From assembly GCA_041650795.1 (NCBI GenBank), contig JBAZKK010000012.1, forward strand, positions 1 to 31,496: 31,496 bases of DNA. Reading direction: 5' to 3'. The notes under the pieces are model-generated. The model was not told the DNA's origin. It saw only the letters and a list, made by a program, of their open reading frames with translations, and made no database searches. Position numbers and translations under genes: made by a program. Source of the DNA: JBAZKK01 sp041650795 (lineage in GTDB: Bacteria; Omnitrophota; Gorgyraeia; Gygaellales; Profunditerraquicolaceae). Shown here piece by piece: positions 23,124 through 29,713 of the stretch (positions within the stretch are counted from its first letter, which is position 1; each line of letters opens with the position of its first letter).

Positions 23124-23183
23124 CTACCTTTTCTTCTTGGTTTTCTTCTTCGCTTTCTTCGCCTTGCAACGTCCACAACCCAT
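23124..23183 (-). CDS. Possible 19-residue Lys-rich CxxC peptide
   Basis: This tiny ORF, MGCGRCKAKKAKKKTKKKR, follows a near-ideal Shine-Dalgarno (GGAGGT, 23189-23194) with 5-nt spacing. It holds one CxxC and eleven Lys/Arg in its last 13 residues. The codon choice is mostly AAG/AAA. It sits between the A-type flavoprotein and rubredoxin genes, inside the oxygen-defence cluster. I do not recognise a family. It could bind a metal or nucleic acid. The strong ribosome site and the exact fit between hairpins argue that it is translated; its small size leaves doubt. Confidence 0.55.
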   Translation of the reverse strand: MGCGRCKAKKAKKKTKKKR

Positions 23184-23194
23184 ACCCCACCTCC

Positions 23195-23210
23195 TTCTCT
23201 AGAAAGAGAA
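23195..23210 (-). promoter_or_regulatory. Small hairpin next to the ribosome site of the peptide ORF
   Basis: TTCTCT (23205-23210 in the transcript order) and AGAGAA (23195-23200) form a 6-bp stem with a four-base loop. It abuts the GGAGGT ribosome site at 23189-23194, so it may influence access to it. Confidence 0.3.
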
Positions 23211-23238
23211 CACCAATCCATCCTTTAGGATTGGGTGT
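23210..23238 (-). other. Stem-loop with ACACC..GGGTGT arms (copy 2)
   Basis: ACACCAATCC (23210-23219) pairs with GGATTGGGTGT (23228-23238) with one bulge. It shares the ACACC/GGGTGT ends with the hairpin at 23254-23285, suggesting a duplicated RNA element ahead of the small peptide ORF. Confidence 0.45.
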
Positions 23239-23253
23239 AATAATGTTAACTGC

Positions 23254-23285
23254 ACACCAGCGTAATTCCGCTTGGCGCTGGGTGT
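23254..23285 (-). other. Stem-loop with ACACC..GGGTGT arms (copy 1), right after the flavoprotein gene
   Basis: ACACCAGCG (23254-23262) pairs with CGCTGGGTGT (23276-23285) with one bulge. It begins one base after the flavoprotein stop codon. No U-tract follows, so termination is doubtful; 3'-end stability or processing is an alternative. Confidence 0.45.
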
Positions 23286-23286
23286 C

Positions 23287-24477
23287 TTAGGATGTTTTAA
23301 GGCTACGGGCAAACTCCTTACCGAAATCGTAACACCTCTTTAATTCCGAATCGTCGGGAACATATTTAATACCTAAACCCTCCTGCCTCACCTCTACCCC
23401 CGCATCCTTAAGCCCTTCCTCAATCTCCTTTAACGCGCCGCCGGCCCAACCAAAGGAGCCGAATGCCGCCGCAATCCTCCCTTGGGGCTTCAGGCCTTTG
23501 AAAAACTGCAGGAATCCGGCAATCGCAGGCAGCATGCCGTTATCGTGGGTGGAAGAACCCACGAGATATCCTCCGGCGTCAAGCATCTCCTTGATTACCT
23601 CAGTGCGGTCGGCTGCTGTGATATCAAATAATTTAACCTCTACCCCCGAGGCGATAATCCCCTCGGCAATAGCCCTGGCTATCTTATACGTTGCGCCCCA
23701 CATTGTCTCATAGACTATTACGGCCTTTTGGCGTTTCTCGTTTTTCGCCCAGGCAAGATAGGCATTGATAATCTTTGCCGGGTCGCGGCGCCAGATAATC
23801 CCGTGGCTGGGCGCAATCGTCTTGATAGGAATGCCCGCCTTCTGCACCTCTTCTATTTTTCTGATAATCAGGCTGCCCAGCGGCCAGAGTATATTGGCGT
23901 AATATTTAGCGGCCTCATCCATAAGCTCTGCCTGGCTTACCTCGTCGTCAAACCTCTTGGAGGTAGCGTAATGCTGCCCGAAAGCGTCATTAGGCATAAG
24001 AAGCTCTTCCTCGGGGCAATAGGTAAACATGCTGTCCGGCCAATGGATCATCGGCGCTTCAATAAAAGCAAGCGTCCTCCTGCCGAGCTTAAGCTTATCG
24101 CCGGTCTTTAGAACCTGGAAGTCCCAATTGCCGTAATAATGCTTCCACAGACCCTCCTTGCATTTGGCAGTGCCCAGTACCATAGCCTTAGGGCACAGGC
24201 GCATAATATCCGCAAGCGCTCCGGAGTGATCGGTTTCCACGTGGTTGGCAATGATATAATCTATCTTCTGCGGCTCGACAATCTCCTTGATCCTTGAAAT
24301 CATCTCGTTGGCAAAAGGGCCGTAAACGGTATCCACCAATACAACCTTCTCGTCATTTATGAGATAGGAATTATAGCTGGTGCCCCTGGCGGTATGATAG
24401 GTGTGGCCGTGGAAGGTCCTGACATTATAATCCACCGCTCCTACCCAATAGATATCATTCTTTACCTCAACAGCCAT
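23287..24477 (-). CDS. A-type flavoprotein (FprA / rubredoxin:oxygen oxidoreductase)
   Basis: This 396-aa protein has an N-terminal metallo-beta-lactamase-like diiron domain and a C-terminal flavodoxin domain. The diiron ligands are in ANHVETDHSGAL (HxExDH) and in the IHWPDSM region; the FMN site is VIYETMWGATYKIARAIAEG. These proteins reduce O2 to water or NO to N2O using rubredoxin. Rubredoxin lies downstream, with only the small peptide ORF in between. The start overlaps the Tpx-PCD stop by 11 nt. Whether O2 or NO is preferred cannot be read here. Confidence 0.95.
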   Translation of the reverse strand: MAVEVKNDIYWVGAVDYNVRTFHGHTYHTARGTSYNSYLINDEKVVLVDTVYGPFANEMISRIKEIVEPQKIDYIIANHVETDHSGALADIMRLCPKAMVLGTAKCKEGLWKHYYGNWDFQVLKTGDKLKLGRRTLAFIEAPMIHWPDSMFTYCPEEELLMPNDAFGQHYATSKRFDDEVSQAELMDEAAKYYANILWPLGSLIIRKIEEVQKAGIPIKTIAPSHGIIWRRDPAKIINAYLAWAKNEKRQKAVIVYETMWGATYKIARAIAEGIIASGVEVKLFDITAADRTEVIKEMLDAGGYLVGSSTHDNGMLPAIAGFLQFFKGLKPQGRIAAAFGSFGWAGGALKEIEEGLKDAGVEVRQEGLGIKYVPDDSELKRCYDFGKEFARSLKTS

Positions 24478-25348
24478 AATGACTCAAGCCCTCTTTGTCC
24501 CCTGCCCCAAGCTCATCAATAATGCCGGCCATGATAAAATCGTTATCGCTCAACCCTCCGGCAGCATGGGTGGTAAGGGTTATCCTTAATTTATTATAAT
24601 TAATGGTAAGGATGGGGTGATGCTCCTGTTCCTCGGCAATGGCGCTGACAATATCCAGGAAATACTTGGCCTCCGCAAAATCCCTGAATTTAAAATCCTT
24701 GGCCAGCTTCTTGTTTTCCAGCAACTCCCACCCCCGGCGCTCGGCCAGAAGCTCCTCAATCTTATCTTTGGACAATGCCGCAACCCCGCCTTTGCATGGC
24801 CTGCAGCGCAGAAGAGGCCCTTGCGCGGCGGCTGCCCCGGCCCGCCCTGAATCCTCCAGGGCCTTTAAAGCTGCCTCGTAATCCGGCGGGCTGGTCAACT
24901 CCTCTACTATCTGGATATATCTTATCGCGTCGCTTTTGTCAACAATGATTACGGCGCGCGCCAGGAGATTGAGCTCTTTAATCAAAAGTCCGTAGTTGAT
25001 GCCAAAGGAGGAATACCTGTAATCCGAAACAATTGTGGCATTCTTGACCCCGTGGTCCTGACAGAACCTCTTCTGGGCAAAAGGGAGGTCCTTGCTTATG
25101 CCTATGACTGCCACGTCGGAAGAAAACCCCGCCGCCCTTTTATTGAATTCCCTCACCTGCAGGTCGCAGACCGGCGTATCCAGGGAAGGGAACGCGGTAA
25201 TCACCTTGGTCTTGCCCTGAAAATCTCTAAGAGCGAGCTCCTTTAATTCCTGCGAGACTACCCTGAAATCTGCTGCGGGCCTGCCAACTCCAATGGCCCT
25301 GCCTACCAGAGTCAGGGGATTGCCTTGAAATTTTATGTTCCTTTTCAT
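24467..25348 (-). CDS. Fusion of Tpx-type peroxiredoxin and pterin-4a-carbinolamine dehydratase
   Basis: Residues 1 to about 165 are a Tpx-type thiol peroxidase: FPSLDTPVCDLQVREFN with peroxidatic Cys61, and KRFCQDHGV with resolving Cys96. After an Ala/Gly-rich linker, residues about 180-293 are a pterin-4a-carbinolamine dehydratase (PCD/DCoH): CRPCKGGVAALSKDKIEELL start, EEQEHHPILTINYN with His243-His244, and ITLTTHAAGGLSDNDFIMA with His261. One uninterrupted frame joins both, with no sign of a frameshift. The peroxidase half fits the oxygen-defence cluster. The dehydratase half is odd, since no aromatic amino acid hydroxylase is visible; it may act on a molybdopterin or other pterin, or as a protein-protein module. 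Each domain call is firm, the joint function is open. Confidence 0.9.
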   Translation of the reverse strand: MKRNIKFQGNPLTLVGRAIGVGRPAADFRVVSQELKELALRDFQGKTKVITAFPSLDTPVCDLQVREFNKRAAGFSSDVAVIGISKDLPFAQKRFCQDHGVKNATIVSDYRYSSFGINYGLLIKELNLLARAVIIVDKSDAIRYIQIVEELTSPPDYEAALKALEDSGRAGAAAAQGPLLRCRPCKGGVAALSKDKIEELLAERRGWELLENKKLAKDFKFRDFAEAKYFLDIVSAIAEEQEHHPILTINYNKLRITLTTHAAGGLSDNDFIMAGIIDELGAGDKEGLSHYGC

Positions 25349-25366
25349 GAACGCTCTCCTTAAAGA

Positions 25367-26110
25367 TTAATGAAAGTAGCTGCTTACGATACGCCCCAGG
25401 AAGAACCCCAACGAGCATGAAACCGCACCTATAAGAAGGGTCTCTATCCCGCTGGCCAGCCAGTGCATCCTGGTAATCCTGGTCTTGGCAACCCCCATTG
25501 CAAAAAGAAAAACCAGCACTGTCAGCGCCGATACTGCCAGGGCATGGGGTACGTCTTTAAAGATAAAAAACGGCAGCACTGCCGGCAGGGCCCCGATAAA
25601 AAAGGAGAATGCCGAGATAAGGCCGATCTCCAGAGGTTTATCTATAAAACCCGGGGTAATCCCAATCTCCTCCTGAATCATAAATTTAAGCCAAAGCTCC
25701 TTATCGGAGGTGATGCGGCGCACCGCAACCTCCTGCTCCTCAGGAGTAAAATTCATCTGGGCGAAGATAGTGCGGATCTCGCCGGTCTCCTTCCCGGGAT
25801 CCTCTTCAATCTCCCTCTTCTCGCGCTCAATCTGATTCTCAAAAAAATGCTTCTGGGCCTTGGTAGAAATGTAGGAGCCGAAGAATATAGCGGTAACCCC
25901 GGCAATCACCTGGATTACCCCCGCCAAGACTACCTTGTTACGCGTAACAAGCGATACCGAGACGCCCGCCAAAAAAGACACAGTAGTTACCAGACCGGTA
26001 TCAATGGCATAGACCACATCGCGGATAATCCTGCCTTTAGAGGTATGCCATTCCTCACCGTGCCAGGCCTTTAATCTATCCCCGATTGGATTCCATGATA
26101 AAAACGCCAT
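25367..26110 (-). CDS. VIT1/CCC1-family membrane protein (iron/manganese transporter type)
   Basis: This 247-aa membrane protein resembles vacuolar iron transporter/CCC1 proteins. The first helices contain IRDVVYAIDTGLVTTVSFLAGVSV and FFGSYISTKAQKHFFENQIEREKREIEEDP, the typical helix pair and metal-binding cytoplasmic segment. Three hydrophobic helices close the protein (IGLISAFSFFIGALPAVLPFF, ALTVLVFLFAMGVAK, LLIGAVSCSLGFFLGRIV). Known members export iron or manganese from the cytosol, which would suit iron control next to a ferritin-like protein and peroxidases. It is located between the FNR-type reductase and the Tpx-PCD fusion. Confidence 0.88.
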   Translation of the reverse strand: MAFLSWNPIGDRLKAWHGEEWHTSKGRIIRDVVYAIDTGLVTTVSFLAGVSVSLVTRNKVVLAGVIQVIAGVTAIFFGSYISTKAQKHFFENQIEREKREIEEDPGKETGEIRTIFAQMNFTPEEQEVAVRRITSDKELWLKFMIQEEIGITPGFIDKPLEIGLISAFSFFIGALPAVLPFFIFKDVPHALAVSALTVLVFLFAMGVAKTRITRMHWLASGIETLLIGAVSCSLGFFLGRIVSSYFH

Positions 26111-26120
26111 CTAAAACCCC

Positions 26121-26831
26121 CTAATACCCTATAAAACTCTCGGTCTTGATATTATCCTTGCTGCAGCTTAGCTTGAGGCAGAGCCCCTGCATTGCCTCGA
26201 CCATCTTCGGAGGACCGAAGATAAAAACTATCCTTTCGGAGATATCCCCCAACTTATCCGACAGCATGCTTTCATCAATACGGCCGTAGATGCAGTTTTT
26301 CCGGCGCGGAGGGCAATCCGTAACAGTATAGATTACCCTGATATTACTGTTAGACTCTGCCCAGGAATCTAACTCTTCCTTGAAGGCAATCTCTTCCTCG
26401 CTGCGGTTGGAATAAAAAAGGACCGCATCCGTAGGTATTTTGGCAGTCGCGATATGCTCGATGATGGAGATTACCGGGGTAATCCCGATGCCTCCGATAA
26501 GAAAGGCGATCTTGCGATAATCGCTGCGAAAAACGCAACTACCAAGCGGCGCTTTAATAAATACCTCATCGCCGGCTTTTAGGCTTCTTAAGCGGACAGA
26601 AAAAGAACTTTCGCTTAAACGCTTGGTAACCTCGATATAATCCTTACCGGGGGCGCAGGAAAAAGAAAGATACTTGTTCAGAACCTTGTTAGAGGGGTTG
26701 GCTTCATCAAAGATTAACTGCAGAAATTGCCCGGCCTCAAAATCAACGCCTCCGGCCGCCGCAAACCTAAAGCTCTCGATTGTTGCGGTCCTCTTTATGC
26801 CTTCAATAAACTTTACCCTTATCCCTTGCAT
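26121..26831 (-). CDS. FAD/NAD(P)H ferredoxin-reductase-type oxidoreductase
   Basis: This 236-aa reductase has the ferredoxin-NADP reductase fold. The FAD domain ends in NKYLSFSCAPGKDYIEVTKRL (RxYS-type variant), followed by GDEVFIKAPLG. The NAD(P) domain shows FLIGGIGITPVISIIEH and FIFGPPKMVEAMQGL, with a terminal FIGY. No ferredoxin domain is fused. It is the first gene after rrf2 and is a plausible NAD(P)H donor for rubredoxin, which would feed the A-type flavoprotein and the rubrerythrin-like protein. That electron path is inference from the gene neighbourhood. Confidence 0.88.
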   Translation of the reverse strand: MQGIRVKFIEGIKRTATIESFRFAAAGGVDFEAGQFLQLIFDEANPSNKVLNKYLSFSCAPGKDYIEVTKRLSESSFSVRLRSLKAGDEVFIKAPLGSCVFRSDYRKIAFLIGGIGITPVISIIEHIATAKIPTDAVLFYSNRSEEEIAFKEELDSWAESNSNIRVIYTVTDCPPRRKNCIYGRIDESMLSDKLGDISERIVFIFGPPKMVEAMQGLCLKLSCSKDNIKTESFIGY

Positions 26832-26842
26832 AGATTATCCTC

Positions 26843-26848
26843 ATTATA
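26843..26848 (-). promoter_or_regulatory. Possible -10 box ahead of the FNR-type reductase
   Basis: A perfect TATAAT lies 12-17 bp upstream of the start codon of the reductase gene in the 53-bp gap after rrf2. A TTTGGA 17 bp upstream is a poor -35. It would give a leader of only about 5-10 nt, so an internal promoter here is uncertain. Read-through from rrf2 is the alternative. Confidence 0.3.
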
Positions 26849-26884
26849 CAACATTACAACCCTACTCCAAAACAGTTATTGCGT

Positions 26885-27283
26885 TTATTTCAAAAGACAA
26901 CCCATATCAATGGCTTTCAGCTCCTTTACAATAAACCTTTCGATGCGCTCGATACGGCGTTTGAGCCTGCACCTTTTGAGATTAGGGCAACGCTTTTTTT
27001 TAAAAAAACACTCATTAAGCCTAAACGGCCCCTGGAAGACGTTCATAAGGCGCATCAGCGATATGCGCTGCGGGGGAACCTCCAGGGCAAATCCCCCTCC
27101 CTGGCCTTTGTAAGATTTCAATAGCCCTGCCCGGTTCAGACGCTGAAGGATTTTCCTAAGGAAAGGCCTCGGTATCTTCAAGACCTCTACGAGGTCTCTT
27201 GCCGAAACCATCTTCTTTTTCGTCGAGGCAATGTAAGAAATAGCCCTGATGGCGTAGTCCGTATCGCGGGTGATGAGCTTCAT
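26885..27283 (-). CDS. Rrf2-family transcriptional regulator with Fe-S type cysteines
   Basis: This winged-helix regulator of 132 aa shows the Rrf2 pattern: DTDYAIRAISYIAS, ARDLVEVLKIPRPFLRKILQRLNRAGLLKSYKGQGGGF. Three cysteines (ECFFKKKRCPNLKRC, near residues 92-105) match the CX5-8CX3-6C Fe-S ligand set of IscR/NsrR/RirA-like members, so it probably senses oxygen, NO or iron-sulfur status. It is followed by the oxygen-defence genes, its likely targets. Its own promoter holds a perfect inverted repeat at 27441-27465, suggesting autoregulation. An AAGGAG Shine-Dalgarno precedes the ATG. Confidence 0.92.
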   Translation of the reverse strand: MKLITRDTDYAIRAISYIASTKKKMVSARDLVEVLKIPRPFLRKILQRLNRAGLLKSYKGQGGGFALEVPPQRISLMRLMNVFQGPFRLNECFFKKKRCPNLKRCRLKRRIERIERFIVKELKAIDMGCLLK

Positions 27284-27337
27284 CTTTTTCTCCTTAAAAT
27301 ACGCGGTCTGATCGCCGCATTAGGACAGATGGGCAGT

Positions 27338-27421
27338 TTAACGTCTTGCCCGGGACAAGATACTACAGCCCTCTTTACAATGTGCGACAGGACGCAGCAT
27401 ATACCTGATAGTAATGTTCAT
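27338..27421 (-). CDS. Possible 27-residue Cys-containing leader ORF upstream of rrf2
   Basis: This small ORF starts MNITIRYMLRPVAHCKEGCS and ends after 27 residues. It has a strong AGGAGG ribosome site four bases upstream of its ATG and sits just after the rrf2 promoter. No family is recognised. Its CKEGC cysteines and position suggest a leader peptide for rrf2, but a chance ORF is possible. The +1 frame here stays open until a TGA that overlaps the rrf2 ATG, but lacks a normal start codon. The 27284-27337 remainder holds a near-palindrome (27344-27360 overlaps the ORF end) and no other clear feature. Confidence 0.35.
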   Translation of the reverse strand: MNITIRYMLRPVAHCKEGCSILSRARR

Positions 27422-27440
27422 TTTGCCTCCTTTCACCTCT

Positions 27441-27470
27441 AAATGATACCATAACTGTATCATTTGTCAA
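27441..27470 (-). promoter_or_regulatory. rrf2 promoter with overlapping 9-bp inverted repeat operator
   Basis: A perfect TTGACA (-35, 27465-27470) and TATCAT (-10, 27443-27448) are spaced by 16 bp on the minus strand. The perfect repeat AAATGATAC-N7-GTATCATTT (27441-27465) covers the whole spacer and the -10, the ideal place for a repressor. The Rrf2 protein encoded just downstream is the obvious candidate. Confidence 0.75.
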
Positions 27471-27483
27471 GAAAAAAATTTTC

Positions 27484-28110
27484 CTATTTAAATAATTCCT
27501 GGAATCTCCGGATCTGGCTTCTCACGTTAGTGCTGGCAACCACCGCGGATACCGCGCATAACCCGTCGGCCCCTGCGGCGACAACCTCTTTGGCGTTGGA
27601 GAGATTTATCCCGCCGACGGCAACCAAAGGTATACGAAGATGCCTTTTAAGCTCGCCTATCAAACTTAGCCCCACGGGCCTGGCAGCGTCCTTCTTGGTG
27701 GTAGTGAAAAAAATAGGCGAGACGGCGACATAGTCTGCGCCTTCGGACTCCGCTATCTTTGCCTCATTTAGATCATGCACCGTCACCCCTATGATTGCCT
27801 TCCTGCCGAGCATGCGGCGCGCCAGGCCGCAGGAGAGATCATCCTGGCCCAGATGCACGCCGTCAGCATGCGACGCCATGGCAACATCAACGCGGTCATT
27901 AACCAAAAGGGCAGCGTGCCGGCAGAGCCGCCGCAGCTTGATTGCCTCTGCGCACATCTGGCGCGCGGCAGAATCTTTATTGCGATACTGGATAAACTTT
28001 ACCCCGGCCAGAACCGCGTTTTTCACGTCACTTAGGTTTCCGTTTCTGCTGAGCGCCGCATCGGTAATAAAATAGTAGCCTATTGGATGATTCGCCTGCT
28101 TATCTCTCAT
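27484..28110 (-). CDS. thiE: Thiamine-phosphate synthase
   Basis: This TIM-barrel enzyme of 208 aa joins hydroxymethylpyrimidine diphosphate and hydroxyethylthiazole phosphate to thiamine phosphate. The signature regions are FIQYRNKDSAARQM, LLVNDRVDVAMASHADGVHLGQDDL and YVAVSPIFFTTTKKDA, then VAVGGINLSNAKEVVAAGADGLCAVSAV. It overlaps pncA by 4 nt (ATGA). It is the last gene of its operon, so no thiamine-pyrophosphate riboswitch directly precedes it. Other thi genes are not in the window. A length of 208 aa is normal. Confidence 0.94.
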   Translation of the reverse strand: MRDKQANHPIGYYFITDAALSRNGNLSDVKNAVLAGVKFIQYRNKDSAARQMCAEAIKLRRLCRHAALLVNDRVDVAMASHADGVHLGQDDLSCGLARRMLGRKAIIGVTVHDLNEAKIAESEGADYVAVSPIFFTTTKKDAARPVGLSLIGELKRHLRIPLVAVGGINLSNAKEVVAAGADGLCAVSAVVASTNVRSQIRRFQELFK

Positions 28111-28694
28111 CTCTTTAACTCTTTGAATTTTATCTTTTTAGCCCCTGTCTTGACTACGGCAGCCAGCGCCCTTTCGCAATCCCCGGGCTTCAAATCCACG
28201 CCCTTGACGGCATCAACAAGCACCCGGACCCTAAGTCCTTTCTTCAGGGCGTCCAGGGAAGAATACTTAACGCAGTAATCGGTAGCCAGGCCTGCGATGT
28301 AAAGCTCCTGAGTGCCTAATACGTTCAATATCTTGGATAAGCTCCTGCCGCTGGCATCCTCGGAGTGGAATGCGGAATAACTATCCTGGCCGGGGTCCAT
28401 GCCTTTATACAAAAGGATCGCTTCCTTCGGCACCTTTAACATCGGATGGAATGCTGCCCCCCGTGTCCCCTGGATACAATGAGCCGGCCAGAGCCCCCCG
28501 AAATCCCTGAAATGCATGGTCCTTACCGGATGCCAGTCGCGGGTGAACAAAACGGGATATTTCTTCTTGAGAAAGAACCTGACGTATTTATTTACGACCG
28601 GCACAATTATGTCGCCTCCGGGCACGCCCAGGGCGCCGCCAGGCAAAAAGTCATTCTGAACATCCACTACCAGGAGGGCTTTTTTAATTTTCAT
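28107..28694 (-). CDS. pncA: Nicotinamidase (isochorismatase fold, PncA)
   Basis: This 195-aa hydrolase converts nicotinamide to nicotinate for NAD salvage. The catalytic Asp is in LLVVDVQNDFLPGGALGV, the metal ligands are in FTRDWHP and WPAHCIQGT, and the catalytic Cys is in GLATDYCVK, with Lys in LYKGMDPGQDSYSAF. The ATG at 28694 is the right start: PncA proteins begin just before VVDVQNDF, and the long upstream frame (to 29006) is only an overlap with the radical SAM gene. It overlaps that gene by 11 nt. Confidence 0.94.
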   Translation of the reverse strand: MKIKKALLVVDVQNDFLPGGALGVPGGDIIVPVVNKYVRFFLKKKYPVLFTRDWHPVRTMHFRDFGGLWPAHCIQGTRGAAFHPMLKVPKEAILLYKGMDPGQDSYSAFHSEDASGRSLSKILNVLGTQELYIAGLATDYCVKYSSLDALKKGLRVRVLVDAVKGVDLKPGDCERALAAVVKTGAKKIKFKELKR

Positions 28695-29712
28695 CCTTGC
28701 CTTCGAAGACCCCGGGGACGTCTCCCCCGCAAAAAACACACTTGCCTTCCTTAATATTATACTCCAAGATACTGAACCCCTGCCTTTTAGCCAAGGTCCT
28801 GCCGCAATGGATACAGGATGTATCATTGCCCCATCCATAGACATTACCCGCATAGACGAAACGTAAACCAGCCCGCATCCCGATCTCCCGGGCTTCCTCA
28901 AGCGTCTCCTCGGGGGTAGGGGAAACGTCGTTAAATTTGTAATCCGGATGGAAACGCGAAATATGCCACGGGATGTCGCGGTCGAGAGAAAAGATAAAAT
29001 CCGCAATGTCTTTTAGCTCTTCGACAGAATCGTTTTCCCCCGGGACTACCAAGGTGGTCACCTCTACCCAAACCCCCATCTTCTTCATCAAACGGATGGA
29101 CTCCAGCACCGGCTTAAGACTCCCGCCGCATATCCGGCGGTAAGATTCATCGCGGAAGAACTTAAGGTCGACGTTTGCGGCCTCAAGGTAAGGACGAATC
29201 GCCTCCAGCGCCTCCGCGGTCATATAGCCGTTAGTAACGAAGATATTGGCAAGGCCTTTAGCGCGGGCTAACTTAGCGGTATCAAGCGCGTATTCGAAAA
29301 ATACGGTTGGTTCGGTATAGGTATAAGAGACGCTGCGGCAATCAGCTTTGAGCGCTTCATCCACGACATCCTGAGGGTTCACCTCTTCAGAGCCCAGACC
29401 GGCTCTCCCGGTAGACGGCCTCTGCGATATCTCCCAATTCTGGCAAAATCCGCAGCGGAAATTGCACCCTACCGTAGCGATAGAAAAACTCAGCGAGCCC
29501 GGAAGAAAATGATACAGTGGTTTCTTCTCAACGGGATCCGCGTGCATGGCAATCAGGTCCCCCCAGACGCGGGTATAGAGCGTGCCGCCGATATTTTCCC
29601 TTACTCCGCAAAGACCGGTTTTATGATCTGAAATCCTGCAATGGTGGCTGCAAAGATAGCAGTGCACCCTCCTGTCTTTTAATTTTTCATACAGCAGGGC
29701 CTCTTTCTCCAT
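28684..29712 (-). CDS. AmmeMemoRadiSam-system radical SAM enzyme
   Basis: This 342-aa radical SAM protein of the AmmeMemoRadiSam system has the cluster motif GCNFRCGFCQNW. An N-terminal segment with CYLCSHHCRISDHKTGLCGVREN is also present; this CxxC...CxxxxxxxxxC region marks the family. A C-terminal CIHCGR and CVFCGGD add further cysteine pairs, perhaps a second metal site. The usual partner genes, for the AMMECR1-domain and Memo-like proteins, are not seen here. The biochemical reaction of the system is not settled. Length and motifs are standard. Confidence 0.92.
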   Translation of the reverse strand: MEKEALLYEKLKDRRVHCYLCSHHCRISDHKTGLCGVRENIGGTLYTRVWGDLIAMHADPVEKKPLYHFLPGSLSFSIATVGCNFRCGFCQNWEISQRPSTGRAGLGSEEVNPQDVVDEALKADCRSVSYTYTEPTVFFEYALDTAKLARAKGLANIFVTNGYMTAEALEAIRPYLEAANVDLKFFRDESYRRICGGSLKPVLESIRLMKKMGVWVEVTTLVVPGENDSVEELKDIADFIFSLDRDIPWHISRFHPDYKFNDVSPTPEETLEEAREIGMRAGLRFVYAGNVYGWGNDTSCIHCGRTLAKRQGFSILEYNIKEGKCVFCGGDVPGVFEGKDEN

Positions 29713-29713
29713 A

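Noticed and set aside
27422..27483. Riboswitch near thiE
   Set aside because: thiE is the last gene of its operon and overlaps pncA, so there is no leader directly before it; the bases after its end form the rrf2 promoter.
28695..29006. 104-residue N-terminal extension of the nicotinamidase frame
   Set aside because: It overlaps the radical SAM gene in another frame and is unlike any PncA; the family starts at 28694.
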